From NCBI RefSeq assembly GCF_000876655.1, contig NZ_JYCN01000015.1, positions 246,155 to 310,154 of the forward strand: a stretch of 64,000 nucleotides of DNA. Reading direction: 5' to 3'. A model generated the notes under the pieces. It saw nothing but the letters and a program-made list of their open reading frames with translations, did no database searches and had not been told where the DNA came from. Source of the DNA: Arthrobacter sp. SPG23. Its GTDB lineage: Bacteria > Actinomycetota > Actinomycetes > Actinomycetales > Micrococcaceae. Positions 54,467 to 64,000 of this stretch are shown piece by piece. Each line of letters begins with the position of its first letter. The stretch's first letter is position 1. A program made the translations under genes and the position numbers.

Positions 54467-55105
54467 CTAAAACGTCTCCGTGGTGATGGCGCGCAGGAAG
54501 GCCTTCAGTTCCGCAGCCATGTCCACGGAATTGTTGTCCAGAAGCCATTGCAGCTGCAGCCCGTCCATCAGTGCCACCAGCTGCCGAGACGCTACGGCCG
54601 GCACTACCCCCGGCCGCAGGCTGCCACGCCTATCCAGGTCGGAAAACGCCTGGCTGCCGACGTTTCGGACCCAGTCGTAGCGTCGCTGAAAGTACTCATG
54701 GGCGGGGTGCGTCGGGTCCGTCGACTCGGCTGACAAGACGCAATGCAGCGCAACCAGTCCCGGTACCGTCGCGTTGTTGTGCACCAGCCGGATAATGCCG
54801 TTCAGCGTATCGGTACCGTTGTCGGTCACGATCCCGGCCCCCGCCCAGGAGTCCTCATCGCGAAGGGTGAGAACGGCCTCCAAAAGTGCTTCTTTGCTGG
54901 GGAAATGATGGAGAAGGCCGGTTTTTGTAAGGCCGATCTTGTCGGCAATGTCCTGGATGGATCCGGCTCGATAGCCGGACGTCGAGAAAACCTCGAACGC
55001 GGCCGCGAGGATCTCCTGACGCCGTCCCTCCGTCTTGGCATAGCTTCCGCGGGGCCGCCCGCGGCGTGGAACTTTGGCGACAGCACTTGCCGCTGTTTCA
55101 GTCAT
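54467..55105 (-). CDS. TetR-family regulator
   Basis: This 212-residue regulator has an HTH at about 28-75 (RRQEILAAAFEVFSTSGYRA, GSIQDIADKIGLTKTGLLHH, FPSKEALL) and a C-terminal ligand domain (VHNNATVPGLVALHCVLSAE). It is divergent from the glycoside ABC transporter and GH3 genes, which places it as their likely repressor. TetR proteins of this type often control glucoside or xylan utilisation in Micrococcaceae. The ligand is probably the imported sugar or glucoside. Confidence 0.87.
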   Translation of the reverse strand: MTETAASAVAKVPRRGRPRGSYAKTEGRRQEILAAAFEVFSTSGYRAGSIQDIADKIGLTKTGLLHHFPSKEALLEAVLTLRDEDSWAGAGIVTDNGTDTLNGIIRLVHNNATVPGLVALHCVLSAESTDPTHPAHEYFQRRYDWVRNVGSQAFSDLDRRGSLRPGVVPAVASRQLVALMDGLQLQWLLDNNSVDMAAELKAFLRAITTETF

Positions 55106-55197
55106 CTGAAAACTCTAACAACCTTCTCCGGAGCCCACGCCGCGCCCGTGCGCCGCGTCACAATCGCTCAGGCACTGCACCGTATTTTTAAAAACGT

Positions 55198-55211
55198 ACC
55201 ACCTAGTCGGT
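55198..55211. promoter_or_regulatory. Imperfect dyad ACCACCTAGTCGGT, possible TetR operator
   Basis: The 14 bases read as an imperfect form of ACCGACTAGTCGGT, a dyad with central CTAG, between the divergent TetR and ABC transporter genes. An AT-rich stretch (TATTTTTAAAAAC at 55183-55195) lies beside it. The site overlaps the expected promoter of the transporter operon. Confidence 0.45.
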
Positions 55212-55278
55212 TTTCGTGCTACGGTCTTTCCCATTGGCAGTCCATGGTGGACGCCACTGACCGTGAAAGGGACCAAAG

Positions 55279-56793
55279 ATGTTCCGATCTAAGCGAATGG
55301 CCGCCGTTGTTGCCGCCGTTGCCCTGAGCCTCACCGGCTGCGCAGCCGGTGGAGAGGCTCCTGCAGCACAGACTTCACAAACACTGACCCTGGGCACACT
55401 GATGGCGCCCAAGTCCTTCGCGGCTGGGGACTCTGACTTCGCCAATGTGTCGCCTTTCTACCAGGCGGTCTATGACACCCTGCTCCGCATGGAGCCGGAC
55501 GGCACTCTGGTTCCGATGCTGGCGAGCGAGTGGCAGTACAACGCAGCCAAAACTGTCCTGACCCTGAAGCTGCGGGATGACGTAAAGTTCACCGACGGCA
55601 CCGCTTTCAATGCCGACGCCGCCAAGCAGAACCTCGAGCGCTTCAAAGCCGGCACGTCTGCGGACGCGCAGTTCCTCGCTGCGCTCCAGAGCGCCAGGGC
55701 TGTGGATGCCACCACCTTGGAGCTCACCCTCTCGGCTCCGGACCCGGCGTTCCTGGGGTACCTGTCCAAGGATGCTTCGTTCATGCAGAGCCCGGCGTCC
55801 TTCGCCAACACGGACATTGCAACCAACCCGGTCGGCTCGGGACCCTACGTTTTGGATACCGCCGCGACCGTCACCGGAACGTCCTACAGCTACAAGCGGA
55901 ACCCGGACTATTGGGACAAGGACCTGGTTCACTACGACAACCTGGTCCTGAATGTCTACCCGGAACAGACCTCGCTGCTGAGCGCCGTCAAGTCCGGCAC
56001 CCTCAACGGCTCACTCATCGATATCGCGATGATTCAGGAGGCCGAAGCCGCCGGCTACAAGAACAACCCGTTCGAGGGCAACTGGGTTGGATTGATCCTG
56101 TTTGACCGCGCGGGTACTACCAACCCCGCTCTCAAAGACGTCCGCGTGCGCCAGGCATTGAATTATGCCTTCGATACGAAAGCTCTTCTGGATTCTGTAA
56201 ACCAGGGCCGCGGCACGACCACCACGCAGGTTTTCCCGCCCTCCTCGGCTGCCTACGACGAATCTCTGGACTCCCGCTACGCCTATGACCCCGCCAAGGC
56301 CAAAGCGCTTCTGGCCGAAGCCGGCTACGCCAGCCTGACGTTGAAGATGCCTTCCACGCCGCTGGTGAACAGCGCGGTATTTGCGTTGATAACCCAGCAG
56401 CTGAAGGACGTCGGAGTCACTGTCGAGACTGTCGACGCCGGTAACAACTTCATTGCCGACCTGCTGGCCGCGAAGTACGCGGCAAGTTACATGATCCTGG
56501 AGCAACAGTCCGACTGGCAGTTGATCAACATGAAAATCGCTCCGAACGCGGCATGGAATCCCTATAAGTACGCCGACCCCAAGGTAGACGAACTGGTCAA
56601 GAAAATTAACCTCGGTACCGAGGAGGAGCAGAAGTCCTCGGCCAAGGAGCTGAACAAGTACATCGTCGAACAGGCCTGGTTCGCGCCGTGGTACCGCCCG
56701 CAGAACAGCTTTGTGACTGACGCCAAGACCACGGTCGAGCTTCAGACGGGCAACGTCTACCCGTTCATCTGGTCCTTTACTCCCGCCTCCTAG
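55279..56793 (+). CDS. ABC transporter substrate-binding lipoprotein, family 5
   Basis: This 504-residue lipoprotein has signal peptide MFRSKRMAAVVAAVALSLTG and lipobox LTGC. The mature domain is family-5 (DppA/OppA-like): YDTLLRMEPDGTLVPMLASE, KLRDDVKFTDGTAFNADAAK and NPVGSGPYVLD. These bind peptides, nickel or oligosaccharides outside the membrane. A glycoside ligand is likely because a GH3 enzyme lies in the same operon. ATG follows AAAGGGA at seven bases. Confidence 0.92.
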   Translation: MFRSKRMAAVVAAVALSLTGCAAGGEAPAAQTSQTLTLGTLMAPKSFAAGDSDFANVSPFYQAVYDTLLRMEPDGTLVPMLASEWQYNAAKTVLTLKLRDDVKFTDGTAFNADAAKQNLERFKAGTSADAQFLAALQSARAVDATTLELTLSAPDPAFLGYLSKDASFMQSPASFANTDIATNPVGSGPYVLDTAATVTGTSYSYKRNPDYWDKDLVHYDNLVLNVYPEQTSLLSAVKSGTLNGSLIDIAMIQEAEAAGYKNNPFEGNWVGLILFDRAGTTNPALKDVRVRQALNYAFDTKALLDSVNQGRGTTTTQVFPPSSAAYDESLDSRYAYDPAKAKALLAEAGYASLTLKMPSTPLVNSAVFALITQQLKDVGVTVETVDAGNNFIADLLAAKYAASYMILEQQSDWQLINMKIAPNAAWNPYKYADPKVDELVKKINLGTEEEQKSSAKELNKYIVEQAWFAPWYRPQNSFVTDAKTTVELQTGNVYPFIWSFTPAS

Positions 56794-56798
56794 CGGAG

Positions 56799-56835
56799 GG
56801 CTGCCGGTCCGGGCCCTGAACCCGGTCCGGCAGCC
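56799..56835 (+). terminator. Intercistronic hairpin after the binding-protein gene
   Basis: GGCTGCCGGTCCGGG and CCCGGTCCGGCAGCC pair over 15 bases with one T-T mismatch around a seven-base loop, between the binding protein and the first permease. Such hairpins commonly protect the binding-protein message and reduce transcription into permease genes. Confidence 0.6.
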
Positions 56836-56860
56836 TCTGTCACCCCCTAAGGATTTTCGA

Positions 56861-57802
56861 ATGTACCGATTCGTGCTGCGGCGCCTGCTCTCGGGTGTCC
56901 TCCTGCTGTTCGTTATCACCACTGTCGCCTACCTGCTGTTATATGCGGGCGGCGGTGACATCGCCCGCCGCATCGTGGGCCCTACTGCCAGCGATGCCCA
57001 GGTGGCGCTGAAGGCCAGCCAGCTGGGACTGGACCGTCCCCTCGTTGTCCAGTACTGGGACTGGCTCACCGGTGCACTAACTGGCGACCTCGGCCGGTCC
57101 TGGTTCAACGGCCAGCTTGTGAGCGCCGGCGTCGGCAGCCGTCTGCCCGTGACCCTCTCGCTGGTCCTAGGTGCCACCATCATCGCGGCGGTCGTCTCTG
57201 TCGTCGTGGCGGTCTGGGCCGCGGTCCGCCGCGGCTGGGTTGACCGTGTAGTCCAGTTTGTAGGCGTCCTCGGCTTCGCCATCCCGGGTTTCCTCATTGC
57301 CCTCGGCCTGGTCTCCCTCTTTGCACTGAACCTTAAATGGTTCAAAGCCACCGGTTACGTCCCGATTACGACGTCGTTCGGCGGCTGGGCGGCAACCGTC
57401 ACCCTGCCGATCATTGCCCTCTCCATAGGCTGCATTGCCGCCGTGGTCCAGCAGATCCGCGGCTCACTGATTGACGCGCTCCGTCAGGACTACGTGCGGA
57501 CGCTGCGCGCCCGCGGACTCTCCTTCAACTGCGTGGTCTACAAGCACGTGTTGCGCAACGCCGGCGGCCCCGCCTTGGCAGTGCTTGCAGTGCAGTTCAT
57601 CGGTTTGCTGGGCGGTGCCGTCATCGTTGAACAGATCTTCGCCCTGCCCGGCCTGGGGCAAATCACTGTTGCCGCCACCGGCCAAGGTGACATTCCCGTC
57701 GTGATGGGAGTGGTCGTGGCGACCGCCGCCATCGTCGTGATCGTCAACCTCATCATCGACCTCGCCCAAGGCTGGCTCAACCCGAAAGTTCGGCTGTCAT
57801 GA
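56861..57802 (+). CDS. ABC transporter permease (DppB-like)
   Basis: This 313-residue permease has six transmembrane helices, starting with FVLRRLLSGVLLLFVITTVA, and the permease/ATPase coupling loop near DALRQDYVRTLRARGLS. It is the DppB-type partner of the binding protein. The stop overlaps the next start by four bases. The hairpin at 56799-56835 lies just upstream. Confidence 0.92.
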   Translation: MYRFVLRRLLSGVLLLFVITTVAYLLLYAGGGDIARRIVGPTASDAQVALKASQLGLDRPLVVQYWDWLTGALTGDLGRSWFNGQLVSAGVGSRLPVTLSLVLGATIIAAVVSVVVAVWAAVRRGWVDRVVQFVGVLGFAIPGFLIALGLVSLFALNLKWFKATGYVPITTSFGGWAATVTLPIIALSIGCIAAVVQQIRGSLIDALRQDYVRTLRARGLSFNCVVYKHVLRNAGGPALAVLAVQFIGLLGGAVIVEQIFALPGLGQITVAATGQGDIPVVMGVVVATAAIVVIVNLIIDLAQGWLNPKVRLS

Positions 57803-59616
57803 TCGAAACACCCCTAGCAGTGCCCGCCGGGGCGGCCAAGGTTTCCTTGTTCCGCAGGCTCCTGACCCACCCGACCGGTGTCGTTTCAATGGTCCTCCTT
57901 GTCCTGGTGGCGCTGGCGTCCGTCCTTGCGCCCCTGCTGGCAACCCACGACCCCAACACCGCGAGTGTCCAACATGTGCTGGCAAAGGCTGGCTCCGGGC
58001 ACATTCTGGGCGCAGACAGTGCCGGCCGCGACGTGTTAAGCCGGCTGCTCTTCGCGGGCCAGTTCAGCCTCGCCGGTGCCCTCCTCGCCCTCGCTGTGGC
58101 GCTTGTCCTCGGTGTCACCGCCGGCTTGGCCGCGGGGTACTACGGCGGCTGGTTTGACTCCGCGTCCTCATGGCTCACCGGACTGTTGATGGCACTTCCC
58201 GGCATGGTGGTGCTGCTGGCTGCCCGCGCTGTGGTTGGCCCGTCCATGTGGCTCTCGATGATGATCTTCGGTGTGCTGCTGTCGCCGGCGTTCTTCCGAC
58301 TGGTGTACGCCTCGGTCACGGCGGTCCGCAACGAGCTGTATGTCGACGCAGCACGCGTCTCCGGGCTCAGCGACGTCCGGATCATCGGCCGCCACATCCT
58401 TACCGTGGTCCGGGCACCTGTCATCATCCAGTCCGCCATGGTCCTCGGCATTGCCATCGCCATCCAGGCCGGCCTGGAGTTCCTCGGGTTGGGCGACAGG
58501 AACATCCCCACATGGGGCAGCATGCTCAACGACGGCTTCATCAACATCTTCAAGTCGCCCACCCTGGTGCTGTGGCCTGCTCTGGTCATCGGGCTGGTGT
58601 GCATAGCGCTGACTCTGCTGGCTAACGCAATGCGCGACGAACTCGAACGCAGCCGCGGACCGGTCAAGAAGAGCCGCAAAGCTGCTGCAGCCGGGGCAGC
58701 AGCCGACGCCGAAGGTGCCGCCGAGAAACGCGGTGTTGCCGCCGTCGTCCACGCTGACGAACCGAATGAAGACGCCGGCGAGATCCTGTTGGAAGTCACT
58801 GACCTGGGCGTCGGCTACGACCAGCCGGACGGTTCCACCACCCACGTGGTGAACCACGTAAACCTGACCGTCCGCCGCGGCGAAGTCCACGGCCTGGTGG
58901 GCGAATCCGGATCCGGCAAGACGCAGACCGCGTTCTCCATCCTCCGGCTCCTGCCGCAGGGCGGACGCATTACTGGCGGCTCCATATTCTTTGAGGGCAA
59001 GGATCTGGCTCAACTGTCCGAGAAGGAGATGACGAAGGTCCGCGGAAAACGCATCGCCTATATCCCGCAGGAACCCATGTCGAACCTGGATTCCGCCTTC
59101 ACCATCGGCAGCCAGCTCATGGAGCCCATGCGGGTCTGCCTGGGCATCTCCAAGGCCGAAGCCCGCAAACGGGCCCTGGCCCTGTTGGCGCGGGTGGGCA
59201 TCCCCAACCCGGAACGCACCTTCGACGCTTACCCGCACCAGATCTCCGGCGGCATGGCACAGCGCGTCCTGATCGCGGGGGCCGTCTCGTGCGAACCGGA
59301 CCTGCTCATCGCCGACGAACCGACTACCGCCCTCGACGTCACAGTGCAGGCCGAAGTCTTGAACCTGCTCCGCGAACTTCAGGACGAACTGAACATGGGC
59401 GTCATCCTGGTGACCCACAACTTCGGCGTGGTGGCCGACCTTTGCGACCGCGTCACGGTGATGCAGACCGGAAGGGTGGTGGAGACCGGACCCGTGCGCT
59501 CCATCTTCAACCACGCCCAACACCCGTACACCCGCCAGTTGCTCGGAGCGATTCTCGAGGACACGGCACCCCGCGGGCACTACACCCTCAAGGAATTGAA
59601 CGGAGTCACCTCATGA
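57799..59616 (+). CDS. Fused ABC permease (DppC-like) and ATPase (DppD-like)
   Basis: This 605-residue protein has a permease domain at 1-285 (six helices, starting with [20 protein letters not shown], and the coupling loop [20 protein letters not shown]), an Ala/Glu linker at 290-325, and an ATP-binding cassette at about 328-600 with Walker A GESGSGKT at 368-375, signature ISGGMAQR and Walker B LLIADEPT. Fusions of DppC and DppD occur in some actinobacterial transporters. It couples to neighbours by four-base overlaps. Confidence 0.93.
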   Translation: MIETPLAVPAGAAKVSLFRRLLTHPTGVVSMVLLVLVALASVLAPLLATHDPNTASVQHVLAKAGSGHILGADSAGRDVLSRLLFAGQFSLAGALLALAVALVLGVTAGLAAGYYGGWFDSASSWLTGLLMALPGMVVLLAARAVVGPSMWLSMMIFGVLLSPAFFRLVYASVTAVRNELYVDAARVSGLSDVRIIGRHILTVVRAPVIIQSAMVLGIAIAIQAGLEFLGLGDRNIPTWGSMLNDGFINIFKSPTLVLWPALVIGLVCIALTLLANAMRDELERSRGPVKKSRKAAAAGAAADAEGAAEKRGVAAVVHADEPNEDAGEILLEVTDLGVGYDQPDGSTTHVVNHVNLTVRRGEVHGLVGESGSGKTQTAFSILRLLPQGGRITGGSIFFEGKDLAQLSEKEMTKVRGKRIAYIPQEPMSNLDSAFTIGSQLMEPMRVCLGISKAEARKRALALLARVGIPNPERTFDAYPHQISGGMAQRVLIAGAVSCEPDLLIADEPTTALDVTVQAEVLNLLRELQDELNMGVILVTHNFGVVADLCDRVTVMQTGRVVETGPVRSIFNHAQHPYTRQLLGAILEDTAPRGHYTLKELNGVTS

Positions 59617-60473
59617 CAGATGCCCTGCTCGATATTAAGGACGTCGTGGTCGAATACCCCTCCAAGGGTTTCCGTAAGGAACCGTTCAAGGCGCTCAAGG
59701 GCGTGTCCTTGGACATCCGGCAGGGGGAGACCGTGGGCCTGGTGGGTGAATCCGGGTCCGGCAAGACCACCCTCGGCCGCGCCGTGCTGGGACTTGCACC
59801 GGTAACCGGCGGCAGCATCAAGTACCGCGGCCAGGAAATCTCCAAGGCCACCCGGGCCCGGCGCAGGGACCTCAGCCATGAGATCCAGGTCGTCTTCCAG
59901 GACCCCTATACGTCGCTGAACCCGTCCATGACCATCGAGCAGATCCTCACCGAACCGCTCACCGTCCGCAAAGTGGGGCGTCGGGCCGCTAACGAGCGCG
60001 TAGCCGAGCTCCTGGACCAGGTGCGGCTGCCACCAGGTGCCGCGCACCGGCTGCCACGGGAATTCTCCGGCGGCCAGCGCCAGCGTGTCGCCATTGCCCG
60101 TGCCCTGGCCCTGGACCCGAAGCTGATCGTGTGCGACGAGCCTGTCTCTGCCTTGGACCTCTCCACCCAGGCCCGCGTTATGGAACTGTTCATCGAGATT
60201 CAGGAACGCATCGGGGTGGCCTACCTCTTTGTCTCTCACGACCTCGCCGTTGTCCGGCACCTCAGCCACCGTGTGGCCGTGATGTACCACGGCGAGATTG
60301 TCGAATGGGGCGGCGGCGAACAGGTCACCGGAGCGCCGGAACATCCCTACACGCAGCGGCTGTTCATGGCTGCGCCGATCCCTGATCCCGACCGGCAGGC
60401 TCAACACCGCGCCGACAGGCTACGGCTGCTGGAACTACAGCGCGAACAAGACGTTCAGGCCAGCGTCGTCTGA
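59613..60473 (+). CDS. ABC transporter ATPase (DppF-like)
   Basis: This 286-residue ATPase has Walker A GESGSGKT, signature FSGGQRQR, Walker B LIVCDEPVSALD and the C-terminal family-5 tail (HPYTQRLFMAAPIPDPD). It is the second ATP-binding subunit and pairs with the ATPase half of the preceding fused protein. ATG 59613 overlaps the preceding stop by four bases; an upstream in-frame ATG is inside the fused gene. Confidence 0.92.
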   Translation: MTDALLDIKDVVVEYPSKGFRKEPFKALKGVSLDIRQGETVGLVGESGSGKTTLGRAVLGLAPVTGGSIKYRGQEISKATRARRRDLSHEIQVVFQDPYTSLNPSMTIEQILTEPLTVRKVGRRAANERVAELLDQVRLPPGAAHRLPREFSGGQRQRVAIARALALDPKLIVCDEPVSALDLSTQARVMELFIEIQERIGVAYLFVSHDLAVVRHLSHRVAVMYHGEIVEWGGGEQVTGAPEHPYTQRLFMAAPIPDPDRQAQHRADRLRLLELQREQDVQASVV

Positions 60474-60529
60474 CCGGCATCCACCTGAGCATCGACACGT
60501 CCTACGCACCGACAGCCAAGAAAGCCACC

Positions 60530-63019
60530 ATGGAAACCATCACTTCCGATACCCGCGCCACTGATGAGAGCGCAACCGGCGGGCGGCTCACGGCCCTCCT
60601 GGCTGAACTCAGCCTCGAGGAAAAGGTCCGGTTATTGACCGGCCGTGACTTTTGGACCACGTGGCCGATCGCAAAGATCGGTCTGCGCCGGATGCTGTTC
60701 TCAGACGGCCCCACAGGCGTCCGTGGCGAGGCCTGGGATGAGCGCGAACCGTCCATGAACTTTCCCTCGGCCGCAGCGATCAGCTCTTCCTGGGACCCGG
60801 CGATCGCGGACCGGCTTGGTGCCGCGTCCGCTGTCGAGGCCCGTCGCAAAGGCGTGGACGTTGTTCTGGGACCTACCATCAACCTGCACCGCTCGCCGCT
60901 GGGGGGCCGGCACTTCGAGGCGTTTAGCGAGGACCCCGTCTTAACGGCTGAGCTTGCCGCCGCCTACGTGGCCGGTGTGCAGCGCAATGGCGTGGCCGCT
61001 ACCCCGAAGCACTACATCGCCAACGATTCCGAAACGGACCGCTTCACCGTGGACGTGAAGGTTGGCGACCGGCCCCTGCGCGAGATCTACCTTCTCGCAT
61101 TTGAAAAGGCCATCGTCGAGTCCAAGGCGTGGCTGGTGATGAGCGCCTACAACTCCATCAATGGCACAACCGCCACTGAGCACGGCCTGCTGGAAACCCC
61201 GCTGAATAGCGAGTGGGGCTTTGACGGCGTGGTTATCAGCGACTGGACGGCCGTCCGCAGCGTCAACAGCGCCATCGCGTCCCAGGACCTGGCCATGCCC
61301 GGCCCCGAGGGGCCCTGGGGCGCGGCCCTGGTGGTGGCCGTCAAGTGCGGCCGGGTTCCCGAGGCCGCCATCGACCGCAAGGTGCTCCGGATCCTGCAGC
61401 TCGCCGCCCGTGTTGGCGCACTGGAAGGCTTCGACGCCGTCCAGCCCCATCCGGCAGACCGGGAAGACCTCATCGCGTTTGCCCGCGGAGCTTCCGCAGC
61501 CGGGACAGTGATGGTGAAGAACGACGGCGTGCTGCCGCTGGCGCAGGCCGCGCTCGGCAAAGTGGCGGTGATCGGGCACAACGCCCGCTATGCCCGGACC
61601 CAGGGCGGCGGCTCCGCCACCGTGGTGCCGGAAAAGATCGTCAGCCCGCTCGACGGGATTCGCGCCGCTTTCGGTCCGGACAACGTCAGTTACAGCGTCG
61701 GCGCCGTGGTGCAGGAAGGCATCACGGAGCTTCCCTTGGATCAGATCACCAACCCGGTCACCGGCGCTCCCGGAGTGCGGGTCCGGTTCCTCGATGCGAG
61801 TGGCGGAGAACTCTTTGCAGAGCACCGACGCTCCACCGCGTTGGTGTGGTTCGGCGGGGACGCGCCCATCGCGGCGTCTTCCACGGTCCAGTTCCACACT
61901 CTCTTTACCCCGGAAGAAACCGGACCGGTCCGGCTGGGATTCTCCACCGTGGGTCACGGCCGGATCTTCGTGGACGGCGTACTGGCCCGCGAAGCAACCA
62001 TCGAGGCTGCCGGCACGGACTTAGGAGCGGCGTTTCTTGCCCCGCCATCCGCCTCGGTCGAGATCCGGGGGACGGCAGGGGTGCAGTTGCAAGTCCGGAT
62101 CGAACTCGACCTTGCGAACCGTTCCGGTGCCCTGGCCAACGCGCTGGCCGTCACCTTCGGCGTGGAAGCGGACAACAGCCACCCCGACGCCCTGATCGAC
62201 GAGGCTGTCGAGGCGGCCCGCGCAGCCGACGTCGCCGTCGTTGTCGTAGGTACGAACTCCAGCGTCGAATCAGAAGGCTACGACCGTACCTCCCTGGAAA
62301 TGCCGGGCCTGCAGGACCGCTTGGTCCACGCCGTGGCCGCCGCCAACCCCCGCACCGTAGTCATCGTTAACTCCGGCGCCCCGGTCCTGCTGCCTTGGCG
62401 GGACGAAGTGGGCGCAATCCTGATCGGCTACTTCGGCGGCCAGGAATTCGGGCACGCCCTCACCGATATCCTGACCGGCGCTACCGAACCCGGCGGCCGC
62501 CTCCCCACAACCTGGCCCGCCAGCCTGCGCGATGTACCCGTCATTAACGTCACCCCGGAGGCAGACGGAACGCTGACCTACGACGAAGGCATCCACATCG
62601 GCTACCGGGCCTGGCTCAAAGCCGGCACTAAGCCCGCGTACGAATTTGGCTTCGGACTCGGCTACACCGACTGGGCTCTTGACGGCGTCAGCGTCCCCGG
62701 CTCCGCTGCTCCCGGCTCCGTCGTCCCCCTCACGGTTACCTTGACCAACTCAGGGGTGCGGTCCGGCAAGAACGTGGTCCAGGTTTATGCCGAAAAGCCC
62801 GGTTCCGCCGTCGACCGCCCCGTTCGCTGGCTCGTTGCCTCCACCCCCGTCTGGGCCGAGCCAGGTGAAACCATCACCGCTGAGCTGCAGCTGCCCACCC
62901 GGCTCCTGGCCTACTGGGACAACGGCTGGATCTACGAACCCGGCGAATACACCCTTCGCATCGGCACGTCCGTCACAGCCCTGCCGCTCGAAACCACTCT
63001 GGAACTGATTCGAAACTGA
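60530..63019 (+). CDS. Glycoside hydrolase family 3 beta-glucosidase
   Basis: This 829-residue cytoplasmic enzyme (no signal peptide) has the GH3 catalytic domain at about 20-310, with nucleophile Asp238 in VVISDWTAV and the substrate-binding Lys160-His161 in TPKHYIAND; an inner domain with PA14-like insert at about 395-540; the second alpha/beta domain (EGYDRTSLEMPGL); and a C-terminal fibronectin-III-like domain (VTLTNSGVRSGKNVVQVYAE). It should release glucose or related sugars from imported beta-glycosides. It lies 56 bases after the transporter ATPase. Confidence 0.93.
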   Translation: METITSDTRATDESATGGRLTALLAELSLEEKVRLLTGRDFWTTWPIAKIGLRRMLFSDGPTGVRGEAWDEREPSMNFPSAAAISSSWDPAIADRLGAASAVEARRKGVDVVLGPTINLHRSPLGGRHFEAFSEDPVLTAELAAAYVAGVQRNGVAATPKHYIANDSETDRFTVDVKVGDRPLREIYLLAFEKAIVESKAWLVMSAYNSINGTTATEHGLLETPLNSEWGFDGVVISDWTAVRSVNSAIASQDLAMPGPEGPWGAALVVAVKCGRVPEAAIDRKVLRILQLAARVGALEGFDAVQPHPADREDLIAFARGASAAGTVMVKNDGVLPLAQAALGKVAVIGHNARYARTQGGGSATVVPEKIVSPLDGIRAAFGPDNVSYSVGAVVQEGITELPLDQITNPVTGAPGVRVRFLDASGGELFAEHRRSTALVWFGGDAPIAASSTVQFHTLFTPEETGPVRLGFSTVGHGRIFVDGVLAREATIEAAGTDLGAAFLAPPSASVEIRGTAGVQLQVRIELDLANRSGALANALAVTFGVEADNSHPDALIDEAVEAARAADVAVVVVGTNSSVESEGYDRTSLEMPGLQDRLVHAVAAANPRTVVIVNSGAPVLLPWRDEVGAILIGYFGGQEFGHALTDILTGATEPGGRLPTTWPASLRDVPVINVTPEADGTLTYDEGIHIGYRAWLKAGTKPAYEFGFGLGYTDWALDGVSVPGSAAPGSVVPLTVTLTNSGVRSGKNVVQVYAEKPGSAVDRPVRWLVASTPVWAEPGETITAELQLPTRLLAYWDNGWIYEPGEYTLRIGTSVTALPLETTLELIRN

Positions 63020-63057
63020 GCATTTCTCAACGACTGAATAGGGAGAAAATCAAAGAT

Positions 63058-64000
63058 ATGGGCGAGAGCAGCACGGAAACCCAGAACACCCTCGACGCCA
63101 GGCAGTTGATACGCGAGGTGGAGCTGAATGGACCTCCTCCTGATCTTCGTAGCGACACCGACAACGAGTCGTTACTGACCATTTACCCGGAGCTGGCTGC
63201 TGTGTCGACGCTCGATATTGCGGTCCCCGTTTCTGAGGCTGGCGTTCCAGGACGGCTCTATCGTGCACCCGGCGTAGCGTCCGCCGGGTTCGTCTGGGTC
63301 CACGGCGGCGCGTTTATTGCCGGAGACCTGAACATGCCGGAGGCCCACTGGGTGAGCCTGCATCTGGCGTCCCAAGGCATCTCGGTGCTCTCGCTTGACT
63401 ACCGCAAGGCACTTCACGGGATGACGTACCCCGAACCGTCAAACGACGTCCTGGCCGGGTGGCTTTGGGCACTTGAAAATGTTAGTGAGTTCGGGCTGGA
63501 AACCGCGGAAGACCTTCACCTCGGCGGGGCGAGCGCGGGGGCCGCCCTGACTGCCGCGCTGACCGGACGGCTCAGGGACGGTGCAGGGAAAATGCCTGCG
63601 TCCTTGGTGCTCGCCTACCCCCTTGTCCACGCCAAGCTTCCCCCGATCAGTGAGGAGCTCATGGCGAAGATTGAGGGCATTCCGGCGGAATTGGTTTTTA
63701 CGCCGGAGTTCGTCCGCGAAGTGAATCTCAATTTCGCTGGCAGCGAGGACAATTTTGGAGATCCTCACGCCTTTGCCGGAGTCGGCAGCCTTGTTGGATT
63801 TCCCCCTGTCTACATCATCAATTCCGAGGCCGACACCCTGCGTGCATCGGGAGAATTGTTCGCGGCTCAATTGGAGGCGGCAGGAGTTCCCGTCCGGGTG
63901 GAAATCGAACCCGGAAGTACCCATGGACACCTGGACCACCCTCACTCCGCCCCTGGCAGGAATTCTGTCCACCGGATGGTCCGGTGGCTTCGTGAAAGGT
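63058..64000 (+). CDS. HSL-type alpha/beta hydrolase (esterase), cut by window end
   Basis: At least 314 residues are present, open at the window end. The oxyanion motif HGGAF, nucleophile elbow GASAG, acid in NSEADTLRA and catalytic His in STHGHLDH mark a hormone-sensitive-lipase-like esterase. ATG 63058 lies downstream of AGGGAGA. It follows the GH3 gene by 38 bases, so it probably removes acyl groups from the glycoside or its aglycone. Most of the fold is present, so only a few C-terminal residues are missing. Confidence 0.85.
   Translation, partial: MGESSTETQNTLDARQLIREVELNGPPPDLRSDTDNESLLTIYPELAAVSTLDIAVPVSEAGVPGRLYRAPGVASAGFVWVHGGAFIAGDLNMPEAHWVSLHLASQGISVLSLDYRKALHGMTYPEPSNDVLAGWLWALENVSEFGLETAEDLHLGGASAGAALTAALTGRLRDGAGKMPASLVLAYPLVHAKLPPISEELMAKIEGIPAELVFTPEFVREVNLNFAGSEDNFGDPHAFAGVGSLVGFPPVYIINSEADTLRASGELFAAQLEAAGVPVRVEIEPGSTHGHLDHPHSAPGRNSVHRMVRWLRER

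Noticed and set aside
58168..59580. Long minus-strand open frame (470 codons) opposite the ABC transporter
   Set aside because: It is an antisense shadow of the fused permease-ATPase gene; the sense strand has complete domains and motifs.

Overview
This window reads as high-GC actinobacterial DNA, most likely from Arthrobacter or a close relative (Micrococcaceae). The reasons are GTG and TTG starts, strong GGGGGA-type ribosome sites, actinobacterial families such as DUF4192, a DUF6545-like membrane protein and M78 peptidases, and a MobF relaxase of the kind found on actinobacterial plasmids. I see no replication initiator or ParA, so it could be a plasmid segment or a chromosome carrying integrated mobile DNA.

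Layout. (1) 1-5.9 kb: small regulatory and unknown genes, then a row of secreted lipoproteins ending in three tandem PASTA-lipoprotein paralogs. (2) 6.2-10.7 kb: a tight three-gene cassette made of an SF2 helicase with a C-terminal PD-(D/E)XK-like domain, a DUF6414-like protein and a ClpA/B-like AAA+ ATPase. This is the best candidate for an undescribed, probably anti-phage, system. (3) 10.8-12.2 kb: a zinc-finger protein and a membrane protein. (4) 12.6-18.5 kb: a mobile module with three tyrosine recombinases and a small coiled-coil partner, related to Tn554-type TnpA/TnpB/TnpC. The third recombinase is split by an in-frame TAA. (5) 18.6-33.7 kb: an accessory zone of lipoproteins, small orphan proteins and many decayed genes (frameshifts, nonsense codons, an integrase remnant), including two paralogs that look leaderless. 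(6) 34.1-38.8 kb: a conjugation module (MobF relaxase-helicase, zinc-ribbon coiled-coil protein, membrane protein) with a palindrome-rich candidate oriT. (7) 39.0-43.2 kb: a four-gene cassette (M78 peptidase, DUF6545-like membrane protein, HTH regulator, membrane-anchored alpha/beta hydrolase) and a DUF4192 gene.

(8) 43.7-54.4 kb: a catabolic block. A LysR regulator precedes an eight-gene operon (MFS importer, muconate-lactonizing-type enzyme, VOC protein, cyclase, SDR, zinc alcohol dehydrogenase, nitronate-monooxygenase-like flavoprotein, enoyl-CoA hydratase), and a divergent SDR plus alpha/beta hydrolase lie beside it. The set suggests import and ring or side-chain degradation of an unidentified organic acid. 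(9) 54.5-64.0 kb: a TetR regulator diverges from a family-5 ABC importer (binding protein, permease, fused permease-ATPase, second ATPase), a GH3 beta-glucosidase and an HSL-type esterase cut by the window end. This suggests uptake and hydrolysis of a glycoside whose aglycone could feed region 8 (inference).
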